Assembly: GCA_025350285.1 (NCBI GenBank) | Contig: JANXYE010000109.1 | Location: forward strand, 1 to 11,427 | Source: Chloroflexota bacterium | GTDB lineage: Bacteria; Chloroflexota; Dehalococcoidia; Tepidiformales; Tepidiformaceae | DNA length: 11,427 bases | Direction of reading: 5' to 3' | Part shown: positions 1 through 6,595 of the stretch, one piece after another | Position numbering within the stretch: the first letter of the stretch is position 1 | How the letters are laid out: each line of letters begins with the position of its first letter | The notes under the pieces: model-generated | What the model was told of the DNA's origin: nothing | The model's input: only the letters and a program-made list of their open reading frames with translations | Databases searched by the model: none | Program-made: the position numbers and the translations under genes

Positions 1-171
1 GACGGCGAGATCTGGCGGATCGACCCGCGCAATCGTTCGCTGACCACCTGGGTGCGCCAATTGGACGGGTCGTACGTCGAGCGCAAGTACACGCGTGGGG
101 CAGTGCACCTCACATCTCTGCCCGGCGTGACGGTCGATCTCGCCGAACTCTTCCGCCACGCCCGCGTCTGA
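1..171 (+). CDS. Uma2-family (DUF820) nuclease-like protein, C-terminal end (partial)
   Basis: The first frame is open from base 1 to a TGA at 169-171, giving 56 residues of a C-terminus; the start lies outside the window. It begins DGEIWRIDPRNRSL and ends with LPGVTVDLAELF before a short tail. A 'W-x-(I/V)-D-P' strand, followed by a short beta segment and a closing 'LPG-(x)-V-(x)-L-x-ELF', is the typical end of Uma2/DUF820 proteins, which have a PD-(D/E)XK restriction-endonuclease-like fold and are very abundant in Chloroflexota and Cyanobacteria. The catalytic residues would lie upstream and cannot be checked. The next gene starts 28 nt downstream but appears to have its own -10 element, so they need not share a transcript. 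The family call rests on a short C-terminal pattern only. Confidence 0.6.
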   Translation, partial: DGEIWRIDPRNRSLTTWVRQLDGSYVERKYTRGAVHLTSLPGVTVDLAELFRHARV

Positions 172-186
172 ACCGTCCCGGCGGGG

Positions 187-192
187 TACACT
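187..192 (+). promoter_or_regulatory. Candidate -10 box for leaderless rnhA transcription
   Basis: TACACT lies exactly 7 nt before the ATG at 200, with no convincing Shine-Dalgarno between them. TANNNT at this distance would put the transcription start at or next to the A of the ATG, as in leaderless genes of Actinobacteria, Deinococcus and Chloroflexota. I see no good -35 hexamer 17 bp upstream. Confidence 0.4.
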
Positions 193-199
193 CGTCCGC

Positions 200-883
200 A
201 TGGCCGAAGCCTACATGTGCCAAACCTGCGGCGACCGGTTCGAAGTGCCGGCCAGTGTTCGCGACAAGTTCCCCGGCTGGACGCCGCGCCAGTGCATGAC
301 CTGCCGCACGAAGAGCCCCCTGAAGTCCAGCGCCGCTGGACGTTCCGGCTTCGGCCGACGTGCGTCGGCCAAAGGGGCCGACCCGACATCGGTGACGCGC
401 GAAGAGAACCTGCCGGTCGCCGAGATCCTCGCCCGCTATACGGCCGGCCCAACCAGCGGGGTGTTCACCGATGGCTCCTGCGCCGGCAACCCGGGGCCCG
501 GCGGGTGGGGCGCCGTGCGCGTCAAAGTCGGCGAGATCCTCGCCCAGCTCCACGGCAACGAACCCCAGACCACGAACAACCGGATGGAACTGGCCGCCAT
601 GATCGCCGGCCTCGAACTGATCACGCCCGAAGAGGTCTGCGACGTCTACACCGATAGCCAGCTCGTCGTGAACACCCTGACGAAGTGGGCGGCCGGCTGG
701 GAAGCCCGCGGCTGGCAGCGCAAAGAGGGCGAGGTCAAGAACCTCGAACTCGTCCAGCGCGCTTACTACCTCACGGCCGACCGCCCGAACGTCAAGATCA
801 AGTGGATTAAGGCGCACGACGGCTCGCGCTGGAACGAATACGCCGACTCGCTCTCCACGGCCTACCTGCGCGAACAGCTCTGA
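200..883 (+). CDS. rnhA: Ribonuclease HI with N-terminal zinc-ribbon-like domain
   Basis: This 227-residue protein should cleave the RNA strand of RNA-DNA hybrids (Okazaki primers, R-loops) in the cytoplasm. The C-terminal RNase H domain covers about 86-227. The four acidic catalytic residues are visible: D91 in FTDGSCAGNPGPGG, E130 in NNRMELAA, D152 in YTDSQ and D216 in NEYADSL. The assisting histidine is probably H206 in KAHDGSRWNEYAD. In front is a domain unusual for RNase HI, with two CxxC pairs (C7/C10 and C32/C35) that look like a zinc ribbon, joined by a basic Ser/Ala/Arg-rich linker (about 40-75). E. coli RNase HI is about 155 residues, so the extension accounts for the extra length. 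The ATG at 200 is favoured because the Cys pairs begin 6 residues later and a -10-like TACACT sits 7 nt upstream. The ribbon may bind the hybrid, but that is inference. Confidence 0.93.
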   Translation: MAEAYMCQTCGDRFEVPASVRDKFPGWTPRQCMTCRTKSPLKSSAAGRSGFGRRASAKGADPTSVTREENLPVAEILARYTAGPTSGVFTDGSCAGNPGPGGWGAVRVKVGEILAQLHGNEPQTTNNRMELAAMIAGLELITPEEVCDVYTDSQLVVNTLTKWAAGWEARGWQRKEGEVKNLELVQRAYYLTADRPNVKIKWIKAHDGSRWNEYADSLSTAYLREQL

Positions 884-971
884 CGCCCCGCGACCTGCTT
901 CCGCGATACCCGGCCGCACCGCAGACTGGTCTTGGGCCGCTCAAGTCGCGCCCTCACGTTGGACAGGTAGC

Positions 972-1550
972 ATGCTCTTCGGTTTCCGCGGCATCCGCGC
1001 GTTTCAGGTCATTCTCTCGATCGCCGCGCTACTCTGCGGCGTTTTCGCCGTCATCTCCCTCAAGATCTTCGCCGACGACCGCACCTGGATCTTCCTCCCC
1101 GCCGCGATGCTGCTCGGCCTCCTCTTCCTCTGGCTGTTCAGCACGACCCTGCGTGCGCCAACGTCGCTGCTCGCCGTGGACCTCGGCGAAAAGCGTCTCA
1201 CGCGCATCCGCTTCGCCGGCTTCGTGGACACGGTCATCGATAACCGCGACATCCTTGGCGTCCGGCTGCGCCATACGAACATCCTCAACGGCGTCGGCAT
1301 CCGCACGAACTTCGGCGGCGACGTTGGGCTCTTCAGCGCCTGGGGGCCGGCCGCCGAACTCACGCTGCGCAACCCGATCCGTATCTGGCTGGTGCCGCGC
1401 CTCATCCCCGTCCGCGCCCGGCGCCTCACACTCAGCATCCGCAACCCGGAAAAGCTCGTCGCACAGTTCGCCCAGGTCTCATCTTCCCCGGCAACGAGTT
1501 CGCCAGCGGCCGCCCGGCCTGCCGCTGCGCGTCGCCGCGGCAAGCGCTAA
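972..1550 (+). CDS. Hypothetical small membrane protein with two N-terminal helices
   Basis: I do not recognise a named family for this 192-residue protein. Two hydrophobic segments (about 12-34 and 38-57) form a helical hairpin. They are followed by a soluble, beta-rich stretch (about 65-165) containing LLAVDLGEKRLTRIRF and an IRNPEKLVAQF end. The spacing of short strands followed by a final helix recalls bacterial PH-like domains, but no diagnostic motif is present, so this is only a suggestion. The last ~25 residues are low-complexity Ser/Ala/Pro ending in a very basic ARRRGKR tail, probably cytoplasmic. The ATG at 972 has only a weak upstream purine run (GGACAGG). It lies 88 nt after rnhA and its stop is 23 nt before the tpiA ATG, so it probably belongs to the tpiA-miaA transcript. 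Confidence 0.75.
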   Translation: MLFGFRGIRAFQVILSIAALLCGVFAVISLKIFADDRTWIFLPAAMLLGLLFLWLFSTTLRAPTSLLAVDLGEKRLTRIRFAGFVDTVIDNRDILGVRLRHTNILNGVGIRTNFGGDVGLFSAWGPAAELTLRNPIRIWLVPRLIPVRARRLTLSIRNPEKLVAQFAQVSSSPATSSPAAARPAAARRRGKR

Positions 1551-1560
1551 CGTTCCCGTT

Positions 1561-1568
1561 GGAGGTGA
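1561..1568 (+). promoter_or_regulatory. Strong ribosome binding site fixing the tpiA start
   Basis: GGAGGTGA lies 5 nt before the ATG at 1574. It rules out the in-frame TTG at 1559, which lies upstream of the Shine-Dalgarno itself and would add only MEVTP to the protein. Confidence 0.85.
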
Positions 1569-1573
1569 CCCCG

Positions 1574-2317
1574 ATGCGCAGACCGTTCGTCGCCGGCAAC
1601 TGGAAAATGAATACGACCGAGGCTGAAGCGGTCGCGCTGGCGACGGCCGTCGCCGCCGCAACGGAGGGCCTGGCCTGCGAGGTGGCTATCTGCGTCCCCT
1701 TCCCTCATCTCGCCTCGGTGCGGGAGGCTCTCCGCGGCTCGCACGTTGGTCTCGGGGCGCAGGACGTGTACTGGGAGGCGAAGGGCGCCTTCACCGGCGA
1801 AGTGAGCACGGCCATGCTCGCTGACTACTGCCGCTACGCGATCATCGGCCACAGCGAACGCCGCCAGTTCTTCGGCGACACCGACGACTGGGTCAACCGC
1901 AAGCTGGCCGCCGTTTTGGCCTCGCCCCTGGACCCGATCGTCTGCGTCGGCGAACTGCTGGCCGAGCGGAAGAGCGGCGAGACTGAGGCCGTCCTCTCCC
2001 GCCAGCTCCGGGCGGGCCTTGACGGCATCGCACTCACATCGCGCGTCACTGTCGCTTACGAACCCATCTGGGCCATAGGCACGGGCGAAACCGCCACGGC
2101 GGAGGTGGCCCAGGCCGCCTGCGCCTTCATCCGCCAGCGCCTCCACGCTCTCGGCGGGGCCGTCGCGGACGAGGTCCGCATCCAGTACGGCGGGAGCGTC
2201 AACGCCGAGAACGCCGCCGAACTCCTCTCCCAGCCGGATATCGACGGGGCGCTGGTGGGTGGAGCGGCACTCAAGGCGGACCAGTTCGCGGCCATCTGCG
2301 CCGCCGCGCGCGCCTGA
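1574..2317 (+). CDS. tpiA: Triosephosphate isomerase
   Basis: This enzyme interconverts dihydroxyacetone phosphate and glyceraldehyde 3-phosphate in glycolysis and gluconeogenesis. From the ATG at 1574 it is 247 residues, the normal length for the family. All hallmarks are present: the N-terminal substrate-binding NWKMN with K11, the catalytic histidine H93 in GHSERR, the catalytic base E163 in the signature AYEPIWAIGTG (the start of mobile loop 6), and the phosphate-gripping YGGSV (205-209) and GALVGGAAL segments. The start is set by the GGAGGTGA element. No other glycolytic gene is adjacent, unlike the common gap-pgk-tpi arrangement. Instead the stop overlaps the miaA start by one base (TGATG), implying translational coupling with a tRNA-modification gene. 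Confidence 0.97.
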   Translation: MRRPFVAGNWKMNTTEAEAVALATAVAAATEGLACEVAICVPFPHLASVREALRGSHVGLGAQDVYWEAKGAFTGEVSTAMLADYCRYAIIGHSERRQFFGDTDDWVNRKLAAVLASPLDPIVCVGELLAERKSGETEAVLSRQLRAGLDGIALTSRVTVAYEPIWAIGTGETATAEVAQAACAFIRQRLHALGGAVADEVRIQYGGSVNAENAAELLSQPDIDGALVGGAALKADQFAAICAAARA

Positions 2318-3255
2318 TGTTACGCCGCCTGGTCGCCATCGTCGGCCCAACGGCCTCCGGCAAGTCAGCCATCGCGCTTGAGCTTGCCCGCCGGCTGGGG
2401 GGCGAAATCGTCAACGCGGACAGCCGGCAGGTCTACCGCGGGATGGACATCGGCACGGCCAAGCCATCCGTCGCCGACCGCCGCGGCGTCCGCCACCACC
2501 TCTACGACATCTGCGAAGCGAACGACTCCTACAGCCTCGCCCTCTACCAGCGCGACGCCCGCGGCGCCCTCGACGCAGTCTGGGCGCGTGACTCCTTCGC
2601 CTGGCTCGTGGGCGGCAGCGGCCAGTACGCCTGGGGTTTACTCGAAAGTTGGACCGTGCCCGAAGTCCCGCCGGACGAACCACTCCGCGCCGAACTCCAC
2701 GCCTTCGCCGAGACGAACGGGCCGGACGCCCTGCACGCACGTCTCGCGGCTATTGATCCTCTCGCCGCGGAGCGGATCGACGCCCGCAACGTGCGCCGTG
2801 TCGTCCGCGCCATCGAGGTGTACGAACGTACCGGCGCCCCCATCAGCTCCTGGCAAACGAAGGGCGCCCCGGACTTCGAATACCTGCTTTTCGGCGTCCG
2901 AACGGACATCGCGATTCTGGATCGGCGCATCGACCGGCGCGTGGACGAGATGTTCGAGGCCGGCTTTGTCGCCGAAGTGGAGGGCTTGCTCGCGTCCGGC
3001 GTCTCGCCGCTCGCGTCCTCAATGTCCTCTATCGGCTACGGCCAGGTGGTCGCCCACCTGCAGGGGGGAATCACGCTCAACGACGCTATCGAAAACACAA
3101 AACGGGCCACGCGCCGGCTCGCCCGCCGCCAGGCCCAGTGGTTCCGTAAGGAAGATCCGCGGATCTCCTGGGTCGATGACGCGGACGACATCGACCTGCA
3201 GGCGAACATCTTCACCGGAGCCTGCACCAACACGATTCGGGGCGAGCGGCGGTAG
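2317..3255 (+). CDS. miaA: tRNA dimethylallyltransferase (i6A37 synthesis)
   Basis: MiaA transfers the dimethylallyl group of DMAPP to N6 of A37 next to the anticodon of tRNAs reading UNN codons, which improves decoding. This copy has 312 residues, the normal length. Visible motifs are the P-loop GPTASGKS (10-17), the block DSRQVYRGMDIGTAKP (35-50) containing the aspartate thought to act as general base, GGSGQY (99-104, where many family members have GGTGLY), RNVRRVVRAIEVY, and the C-terminal LARRQAQWFRKED, which matches the family's R-Q-x-x-WFR tail. There is no separate ribosome binding site: the ATG shares its A with the TGA of tpiA, so translation is probably coupled. It is the last gene of the plus-strand cluster. 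Downstream is a repeat-filled gap and a converging gene. Confidence 0.96.
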   Translation: MLRRLVAIVGPTASGKSAIALELARRLGGEIVNADSRQVYRGMDIGTAKPSVADRRGVRHHLYDICEANDSYSLALYQRDARGALDAVWARDSFAWLVGGSGQYAWGLLESWTVPEVPPDEPLRAELHAFAETNGPDALHARLAAIDPLAAERIDARNVRRVVRAIEVYERTGAPISSWQTKGAPDFEYLLFGVRTDIAILDRRIDRRVDEMFEAGFVAEVEGLLASGVSPLASSMSSIGYGQVVAHLQGGITLNDAIENTKRATRRLARRQAQWFRKEDPRISWVDDADDIDLQANIFTGACTNTIRGERR

Positions 3256-3309
3256 GCCGTTGCCGCCCAACTCCCTCTGCCCTGAAAATAGGAGCCGCCT
3301 GGCCGAAAG

Positions 3310-3361
3310 CCCTCACCCCCAGCCCCTCTCCTCCTTTCCGGGAAGGACGGGCGAGGGGAGC
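3310..3361. repeat. CCCTCACCCC-type palindromic dispersed repeat
   Basis: CCCTCACCCCCAGCCCC begins at 3310 and runs into an imperfect hairpin: CCCCTC (3323-3328) pairs with GAGGGG (3353-3358), and CCTTTCC (3333-3339) pairs with GGAAGG (3341-3346). From memory, this pyrimidine-rich 'CCCTCACCCC..GCCCCTCTCC' motif with a GGAGAGGGG partner is a very common dispersed intergenic repeat in Chloroflexota and several other phyla. Only one copy lies in this window, so the dispersed nature is inferred. Confidence 0.6.
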
Positions 3362-3372
3362 AGAGCCGTGGT

Positions 3373-3462
3373 TTTCATCCGCTGTCTTGGCCATTGGCCA
3401 TGGGGTCTCCCGACTTCGCGAGAGACGGGGGAGACCCTTCTGATTTCATCTGCTGTCCTGGC
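3373..3462. repeat. 19-nt direct repeat pair flanking a hairpin
   Basis: TTTCATCCGCTGTCTTGGC (3373-3391) returns as TTTCATCTGCTGTCCTGGC (3444-3462), 17 of 19 identical, 71 nt apart. Weaker similarity continues a few bases further. Between the copies lie a tandem TTGGCCA pair (3387-3393 and 3394-3400) and a hairpin with a perfect 9-bp stem: GGGTCTCCC (3403-3411) with GGGAGACCC (3429-3437). The arrangement resembles a small composite repetitive unit. Confidence 0.55.
3403..3437. terminator. Hairpin, possible bidirectional transcription terminator
   Basis: GGGTCTCCC and GGGAGACCC form a perfect 9-bp stem around a 17-nt loop. On the plus strand it is followed by TTCTGATTTC, only a weak T-run. 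It sits between converging genes, where a terminator is expected, but is about 150 nt past the miaA stop, so it may be a repeat element instead. Confidence 0.35.
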
Positions 3463-3548
3463 ATTTGGGCTTGGTTGGTGTCCTTCCGGGGACGGATTGG
3501 CCAGCGGAGACAGTGCGTTGGGCTGCTTCGAGGTGGATTCTGTCACCA

Positions 3549-3602
3549 GGGCGTCGCTACGCCCGTGGACCCGGCCGCCAAAGGGTGGCGATTGAACGCC
3601 AC
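3549..3602. repeat. Pair of adjacent perfect short hairpins
   Basis: GGGCGT-CGCT-ACGCCC (3549-3564) and GTGGCG-ATTGAA-CGCCAC (3585-3602) are two perfect 6-bp-stem hairpins 20 nt apart. The pattern is reminiscent of REP-type elements, but I cannot assign a family. Confidence 0.4.
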
Positions 3603-3661
3603 GGCTACCCCGGCTGGCGTGTGTGGCCCGATGGTTCGCGGCGCCTGGCCACTGCTGGCGT

Positions 3662-4507
3662 TCAGAGTTTCATGCCGAGGTTGAACGTGCCCGCGTAGCC
3701 ATCGCCGCTCTTCGTGACCGGCAGAAGGGCGACTTTCCCCGCCTGGTTGTAGATGCCATCGCTCGCGTTGAGGGTGCGCGAGCCGCTCTTGGTGTAGGGC
3801 GCGCTGGCGTAGACGGCATTGTTGGTGGCCTCATCAAAGAAGAGCTGCGAAGTGAACTCGAAGGTGTTCCCCGCCGCCGTCGTGCCGCGCACTTTGTAGT
3901 GGATGTGCGTCGCCCGGCCCTGGTACCAGCCGGGATAAATGGTCGTGAACTGCACTTTCCCGGTCGCGTCGCTGACCTGGGAGCCGCGCAGGAACTCCTT
4001 GCCTTTAGTGCTGGAGCCCATGTCATTCACGTCGGAATAGACGCCGGCCGCGTCGCAGTGCCAGACATCGACGGTCGCCTGGGCCAGCGGTGCGCAGGCG
4101 TTCGCCGCGACGGTCAGGACGTTCATCGTGATCACGAGCGTCACGCCTGGCCGAACGAAATTGTCGCTGGGGTCGGTCCGGATGTCAGAGCGGTTCAGCT
4201 TCTCATCGACGAAGTAGGGCCCCTCCGTCACCTGCGGTACGGCCACGCAGCTGGGGACGGTGGCGCTCGCGGCGGCTGTACTGGCGGCGGCGCCGCTGGA
4301 GGCCGCCGCTGTGGTGGGCGCGTTCGGGGCGGCGGTCGTCAAGGCGGTCGCGGAGCCTCCGCTCGCGGCGGATATCGCCGTGCTCGCTGGCGTGCTATCG
4401 CTCCCACAGGCCGCACCAATCACCAGTACGGCGCTCCCCGCCCCGAATAGGGCGAGCGTCTCGCGCCGGGAAAGGAGCCGGCCGACCGGTGCGTCATCGT
4501 TATTCAT
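3662..4507 (-). CDS. Tat-exported lipoprotein of the intradiol dioxygenase family
   Basis: This 281-residue protein has an N-terminal export signal: a twin-arginine SRRETLALFG (R14, R15), a hydrophobic core to about residue 30, and a lipobox-like GAAC with C34, so it is probably a membrane-anchored lipoprotein outside the cell. Residues 35-85 are a Ser/Thr/Ala low-complexity linker. The rest matches the beta-sandwich core of intradiol (catechol/protocatechuate 3,4-type) dioxygenases, which use Fe(III) to open catecholic rings. The likely iron ligands are Y157 (in WHCDAAGVYSDV), Y195 (in YPGWYQGRATHIH), H201 and H203; TEGPYFVDE near 94 is also family-typical. The ATG at 4507 has a GAGGT element 6 nt upstream. 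Known enzymes of this class are mostly cytoplasmic, so the substrate of this secreted form is unknown. No other aromatic-degradation gene is nearby. Confidence 0.88.
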   Translation of the reverse strand: MNNDDAPVGRLLSRRETLALFGAGSAVLVIGAACGSDSTPASTAISAASGGSATALTTAAPNAPTTAAASSGAAASTAAASATVPSCVAVPQVTEGPYFVDEKLNRSDIRTDPSDNFVRPGVTLVITMNVLTVAANACAPLAQATVDVWHCDAAGVYSDVNDMGSSTKGKEFLRGSQVSDATGKVQFTTIYPGWYQGRATHIHYKVRGTTAAGNTFEFTSQLFFDEATNNAVYASAPYTKSGSRTLNASDGIYNQAGKVALLPVTKSGDGYAGTFNLGMKL

Positions 4508-4513
4508 CGCAAT

Positions 4514-4518
4514 ACCTC
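4514..4518 (-). promoter_or_regulatory. Ribosome binding site of the dioxygenase gene
   Basis: On the minus strand GAGGT lies 6 nt before the ATG at 4507, supporting that start and hence the full Tat signal. Confidence 0.7.
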
Positions 4519-4582
4519 ACGTGTTCAACCTGATGCCCCGTCGCCGCTGCGTCCTTGGGTTCGCGATCACGGTCACCCAGCA

Positions 4583-4588
4583 AGATTA
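4583..4588 (-). promoter_or_regulatory. Weak candidate -10 box upstream of the dioxygenase gene
   Basis: TAATCT on the minus strand, 75 nt before the ATG, is the most -10-like hexamer in the 223-nt gap (4508-4730) between the PH-domain gene and the dioxygenase gene. No good -35 is spaced from it. A TTGACA at 4729-4734 has no fitting -10 downstream. The rest of the gap shows nothing else clear. Confidence 0.22.
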
Positions 4589-4730
4589 GACGCGGATAAG
4601 AGCCCCATCTCATGCGCCCGCCAGCCCGGCCCGAATCTTTACCCATTGTCGCCAGCTCAGGATGTCCCGTTCGAGCCTGCAGCGTGCTTCGCCTCGCCGC
4701 ACAAAACTCTGAATCGCACCCCCAGCGGTG

Positions 4731-5672
4731 TCAACTCCGTTCGAAGGCGGCTACGGCCGCCGCCAGGATGAGCACCTGCAGCATGCTCCCGGCCGCCAGC
4801 AGCCAGAGCCCCGCCGCCCGTTCGCGGGAATGCACCGCCACGCCGACGACGAGATTCGTCACCTGGATGGCGATGCCAAGGTAGGCGAGCTTCAGGAGCT
4901 CCTCCCGATCGCCAATCCGGACGATACCGCCCGTATAGGGAAAGTTGAGCTGGACCAGGTCCGGCAGGCCGGGGTAGCGAAGAAAAACGAACCCGCAGAG
5001 CGCGAGACAGGCGAGCGCCGACAACGCCGCCGCCGAGATGGCGTGGCCATCTCGCCAGAATGGCAGCGCCGCGAGCCCGGTAGCCGTCGATCGTTGGGGA
5101 TGGGCCTCTTCCACCGGACTGAGGGCCGCGCGCGACTGTAGCTCTTCGGCAAATCGCGCCTGATCGAGGATGGTGAGCGCGTAGGATTCCTGCGTGGTGT
5201 GGATGTAGAGCAACTGTTCTGGCGCACGATGCGTCGAGTAAAAGAGCGTGTATCCAATCCGCTGCACGTCAGCATGGCCGATGTGGCAACCCCACCAGTT
5301 CAGCCCGTGAATACGCGATTGGTCCATCGTGCGGCCTGGAACCATGCGCAGGACCGAATCGAGGGGGATCACCACCCGCCGGAAGCCCCAACGGATAACG
5401 AGCGAATCCCGTTCGACCACATAGGCCAGCGAAAAGACGCCGTACGCCCAGTTCACGAAGGTCGCCGCCAGCAAGGCGAGCGCGGCACACACGACCCAGG
5501 CGAGCAGCGTTTTGAACTCTGGGTCGCCACCCAGCGCCGCCCGCCCCGCGAGGACAGCGAACGCGAGCGACCAGGCGGCGGCAGCGAGCCCGACGCCAAC
5601 TCCGAGGGCGCGGGGCGGCCGAAAAGTGACGGGCTTTACCGCGCCACGAGTGCGCGCGCTGGCGTGCACCAA
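4731..5672 (-). CDS. Membrane protein with a bacterial PH-like domain
   Basis: The 313-residue protein has two N-terminal membrane helices (about 22-44 and 57-78) and then a soluble domain (about 80-185). The latter has repeated short strands, an IRWGFRRVVIPLDSV segment, and LLYIHTTQESYALTILD near its end, typical of bacterial PH (pleckstrin-homology-like) domains. Three more hydrophobic segments follow (about 210-232, 262-281 and 286-309). Function is unknown; such proteins are thought to be scaffolds or envelope-stress factors. The start is TTG at 5672 (or GTG at 5669), with GAGGT 7 nt upstream of the TTG. No later start precedes the first membrane helix, so the gene overlaps the end of ilvE by 37 nt and is probably co-transcribed and coupled to it. 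Confidence 0.8.
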   Translation of the reverse strand: MVHASARTRGAVKPVTFRPPRALGVGVGLAAAAWSLAFAVLAGRAALGGDPEFKTLLAWVVCAALALLAATFVNWAYGVFSLAYVVERDSLVIRWGFRRVVIPLDSVLRMVPGRTMDQSRIHGLNWWGCHIGHADVQRIGYTLFYSTHRAPEQLLYIHTTQESYALTILDQARFAEELQSRAALSPVEEAHPQRSTATGLAALPFWRDGHAISAAALSALACLALCGFVFLRYPGLPDLVQLNFPYTGGIVRIGDREELLKLAYLGIAIQVTNLVVGVAVHSRERAAGLWLLAAGSMLQVLILAAAVAAFERS

Positions 5673-6562
5673 TCCCGGTACCTCGGGTTCTTTCCGCGGA
5701 TCGCATCGTAAAAGAGGCCGCTGAGGCGGGTCGTGTACGGCCCGATGCGGCCCGAACCCACCGGGCGGCGATCCACTTCCACCACTGGTGTGAGGTGCGC
5801 CGCCGTGCCCGTCATGAACAGCTCGTCGCAGACGTAGAGTTCGCTTCGGTCGATGGAGCGTTCAACCACCTCAAGGCCGAGTTCGTCTTTGGCAAGCTGG
5901 AAGACCGTCGCCGCCGTGATCCCTTCAAGCACGTTGTCGGCCGGCCCCGGGGTGATCAGCTTGCCCTTGCGGATCATGAAGATGTTCTCGCCGCTGCCTT
6001 CGGAAACGTGGCCGTCTTCGTTCAGCATGATGGCTTCATCGAACCCGTTGAGATTCGCTTCCGTCTTGGCGAGCGCGCTGTTCGCGTAGATGCCGGTGAC
6101 CTTCGCCCGCGGTGGGATGCCCGTGTCGTTCACCCGCCGCCATGTGCTGGTGTGGCAGCGGGCGGAGTCCGGGAGGTAGGCCGGGAACGGCGTCACGAAG
6201 ATGAGCGTGTCGTGCTCCAGGTTATGGAGGCGCACCCCGAGTTGCTCACTGCTCGTATAGACGAGCGGGCGAAGGTAGACGTCCTCGGTGAACCCGCTGC
6301 GCTCAACAATCTCCACGCTGAGCCGGCAGAGTTCGTCAATCGGCTCCTTCAGGTCAAGCATCATGATCTTGCAGGAGAGCGCGAGGCGCTCGAAGTGCTC
6401 CCGCATACGGAACAGGTAGTGGCAGTTGTCGTCCGCGTTCCAGTTGCCGCGGATGCCTTCGAAGACCGCTGTCCCGTAGTGGAGGGCGTGCGTCATGACG
6501 CTGATCTTGGCCTCTTCGATAGGGACGACCTTGCCCTGGAAGTAGGCATAAGCGGAAGGCAT
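5636..6562 (-). CDS. ilvE: Branched-chain amino acid aminotransferase (PLP fold type IV)
   Basis: IlvE catalyses the last step of valine, leucine and isoleucine synthesis (or first of their breakdown), moving the amino group between glutamate and branched-chain 2-oxo acids with PLP. The protein has 308 residues, the family length. Landmarks are the N-terminal ALHYGTAVFEGIRG, R98 in the YLRPL strand, the Schiff-base lysine K154 (in PRAKVTGIYANSALAKTEA, aligned with the E. coli KAGGNY lysine), the VSEGSGENIF motif (187-195) and LEGITAATV for the cofactor phosphate. The start ATG at 6562 has a GAGGAGA element 8 nt upstream and a promoter before that. The related D-amino-acid transaminases and aminodeoxychorismate lyases share the fold, but the motifs and length fit IlvE best. 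The PH-domain gene overlaps its 3' end. Confidence 0.95.
   Translation of the reverse strand: MPSAYAYFQGKVVPIEEAKISVMTHALHYGTAVFEGIRGNWNADDNCHYLFRMREHFERLALSCKIMMLDLKEPIDELCRLSVEIVERSGFTEDVYLRPLVYTSSEQLGVRLHNLEHDTLIFVTPFPAYLPDSARCHTSTWRRVNDTGIPPRAKVTGIYANSALAKTEANLNGFDEAIMLNEDGHVSEGSGENIFMIRKGKLITPGPADNVLEGITAATVFQLAKDELGLEVVERSIDRSELYVCDELFMTGTAAHLTPVVEVDRRPVGSGRIGPYTTRLSGLFYDAIRGKNPRYRDWCTPARALVAR
5680..5684 (-). promoter_or_regulatory. Ribosome binding site inside ilvE deciding the PH-gene start
   Basis: On the minus strand GAGGT sits 7 nt before the TTG at 5672 (10 nt before the GTG at 5669), within the ilvE coding sequence. It favours the TTG start and the 37-nt overlap. Confidence 0.55.
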
Positions 6563-6570
6563 GGGGCGTT

Positions 6571-6577
6571 TCTCCTC
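6571..6577 (-). promoter_or_regulatory. Ribosome binding site of ilvE
   Basis: On the minus strand GAGGAGA lies 8 nt before the ATG at 6562, a near-consensus Shine-Dalgarno at normal spacing. Confidence 0.8.
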
Positions 6578-6595
6578 GGGATGTCCGGTTCGCAG

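Larger units (their letters stand above)
3256..3661. other. Gene-free convergent intergenic region filled with repeats and hairpins
   Basis: These 406 bases lie between the stop of miaA (+) and the stop of the dioxygenase gene (-). Open frames crossing it show no recognisable domain and have odd composition, so I see no gene here. It holds a palindromic dispersed-type repeat (3310-3361), a direct-repeat pair around a hairpin (3373-3462), and two perfect hairpins (3549-3564 and 3585-3602), listed separately. Such RNA structures between convergent genes may end transcription from both sides, but no clear T-tract terminator is seen. Confidence 0.75.

Noticed and set aside
110..919. A 269-codon minus-strand open frame opposite rnhA
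   Set aside because: It mirrors the RNase HI gene, which has all catalytic residues, and its translation shows no family features.
2378..3595. A 405-codon plus-strand frame overlapping miaA and running into the repeat region
   Set aside because: It is out of frame with miaA, Ser/Arg/Pro/Thr-rich, and continues through the repeats, so it is a compositional shadow.
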